Source: an uncultured Myxococcales bacterium (GTDB lineage: Bacteria > Myxococcota_A > Bradymonadia > UBA7976 > UBA1532). Taken from it: a stretch of DNA of 33,530 nucleotides. The DNA is taken from NCBI GenBank assembly GCA_937902595.1, contig CALELH010000591.1, forward strand, positions 1 to 33,530. Direction: 5' to 3'. Shown in pieces: positions 32,822 to 33,530 of the stretch (within the stretch, counting starts at the first letter, position 1; every line of letters begins with the position of its first letter). The notes beneath the pieces were generated by a model. It had not been told where the DNA came from. It was given only the letters and a program-made list of their open reading frames with translations, and ran no database searches. A program made the translations under genes and the position numbers.

Positions 32822-33530
32822 TCAGTTGTATACGCGTAACCAGCTCAGATTTGTAGTGTCGAACTGCAGATTTCCCCTATAGAAGCCTACGGGACCTACG
32901 TATGTGACACATTGACCGGTCCCTGCTTCCTCGTGTGCGGTCCGAAAGATCACGGGTTCTCCAAAGCCATAGTTAAGACGCCAACACTTGTTTCCGCTGC
33001 CGCAGCCCTCCGGCGTACCATCGAGTTGGCCCGTGATACGAACGATGCGATGACTGTCTGCCTGAGTGAGCTCGCGGTCAGGAGACCAGATATAGACCTC
33101 TGCGTTGGGCCCGGCGGCGAGCTCGGGGTGCGGGGGTTCGTTCGCGCCGTGCTCAACCCAATCGGTGCCGGCGCTGATCTGCGACTTTCTCTGATAGCGT
33201 CCGATGCGAGTCGCCCTAAATGACAGAACGGTGCCCACCTGGACGACGAAGTTTGGTGTGCCTCCCCGTGCACCAGCATCCAGATATACTTCGACCACAC
33301 CGTTTGCGTCTGCGACCCAGAAGCTGCGTTGGCTTTCAGGGACGTCCTCCTCGGTGAAGTCGCGGGTCGCTACGACCGTCGCTCTCGAGATGGGCATGTC
33401 TACGACGATGGGGTCGGGATCTCCATCGACGGTAGTCTCTGGTAACCGGCTAATCAGTAGCCGAATCCCCGCATCGTAATCGGCTGGATATGGCTCGAAC
33501 CTTGGAGTCCCTCCATTGGGGCGCACAGCG
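32822..33530 (-). CDS. OB-like exported protein, 5' truncated by window edge
   Basis: The frame stays open to the window edge (codons before the listed GTG read Ala-Val), and the visible N terminus has no signal peptide, so the start lies outside. At least 234 residues are seen. The segment ISRATVVATRDF, SFWVADANGVVEVYLD, VVQVGTVLSFRATRIGRY has the same strand order as the OB-like domain of the next gene. A second such unit appears later (IVRITGQLDGTPEGC). Four Cys are present in the C-terminal third. It ends 18 bases before the next start, so it is part of the same transcription unit. Confidence 0.65.
   Translation of the reverse strand, partial: AVRPNGGTPRFEPYPADYDAGIRLLISRLPETTVDGDPDPIVVDMPISRATVVATRDFTEEDVPESQRSFWVADANGVVEVYLDAGARGGTPNFVVQVGTVLSFRATRIGRYQRKSQISAGTDWVEHGANEPPHPELAAGPNAEVYIWSPDRELTQADSHRIVRITGQLDGTPEGCGSGNKCWRLNYGFGEPVIFRTAHEEAGTGQCVTYVGPVGFYRGNLQFDTTNLSWLRVYN

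Overview
The window is a gene-dense stretch of bacterial chromosome. I see no insertion sequence, phage gene, CRISPR array, rRNA or tRNA. The gene content suggests a member of the former Deltaproteobacteria, most likely Myxococcota or Bradymonadia. The evidence is two DUF2330 proteins with MYXO-CTERM-like tails (a Cys-containing motif, one hydrophobic helix, an Arg cluster), many lipoproteins with clear lipoboxes, Lys/Ala-rich and Cys-rich exported proteins, and moderately high G+C. This placement is an inference; no marker was compared with a database.

Layout. (1) 1-7733, plus strand: 3' part of a type IIA topoisomerase A subunit (parC-like) overlapping parE, then acnA, a small lipoprotein, a small helical protein and adk. 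(2) 7897-10093, plus: a DedA-family membrane protein and two paralogous lipoproteins, the second ending in an Ala/Pro tract and a 48-bp coding tandem repeat; a strong hairpin follows. (3) 10289-15512: two divergent DUF2330 paralogues, a bidirectional terminator, and a convergent astacin-type metalloprotease with duplicated Cys-rich repeats. (4) 15626-17961, plus: an alpha/beta hydrolase translationally coupled to glycerol kinase. (5) 17971-21984, minus: fur, a Ppx/GppA phosphatase, a possible 42-aa protein and a large flavoprotein fused to a membrane ferredoxin module, whose flavin domain looks circularly permuted. (6) 22130-25126, plus: hemB, an RNase D-like exonuclease and a conserved exported protein. 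(7) 25098-33530, minus: seven tightly packed or overlapping genes, all apparently for the cell envelope. They encode OB-like proteins, an outer-membrane beta-barrel, a lamin-tail-domain lipoprotein, a phospholipase D-like lipoprotein that has lost both HKD sites, an intact HKD phospholipase D/lamin-tail lipoprotein, and one more lipoprotein.

Region 7 is the best candidate for an undescribed system. Overlapping start and stop codons, shared lipoprotein export and the pairing of an intact with a degenerate HKD protein suggest a cell-surface complex that cleaves phosphodiesters (extracellular nucleic acid or phospholipid) next to an outer-membrane channel. The activity is an inference. The permuted flavoprotein-ferredoxin fusion in region 5 is the second candidate.

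After start correction no intergenic stretch exceeds about 300 bases. The longest (acnA leader, the DUF2330 divergent region, the gap before the flavoprotein) are described individually. The two window edges cut the parC-like gene (5' part missing) and the last minus-strand gene (5' part missing).
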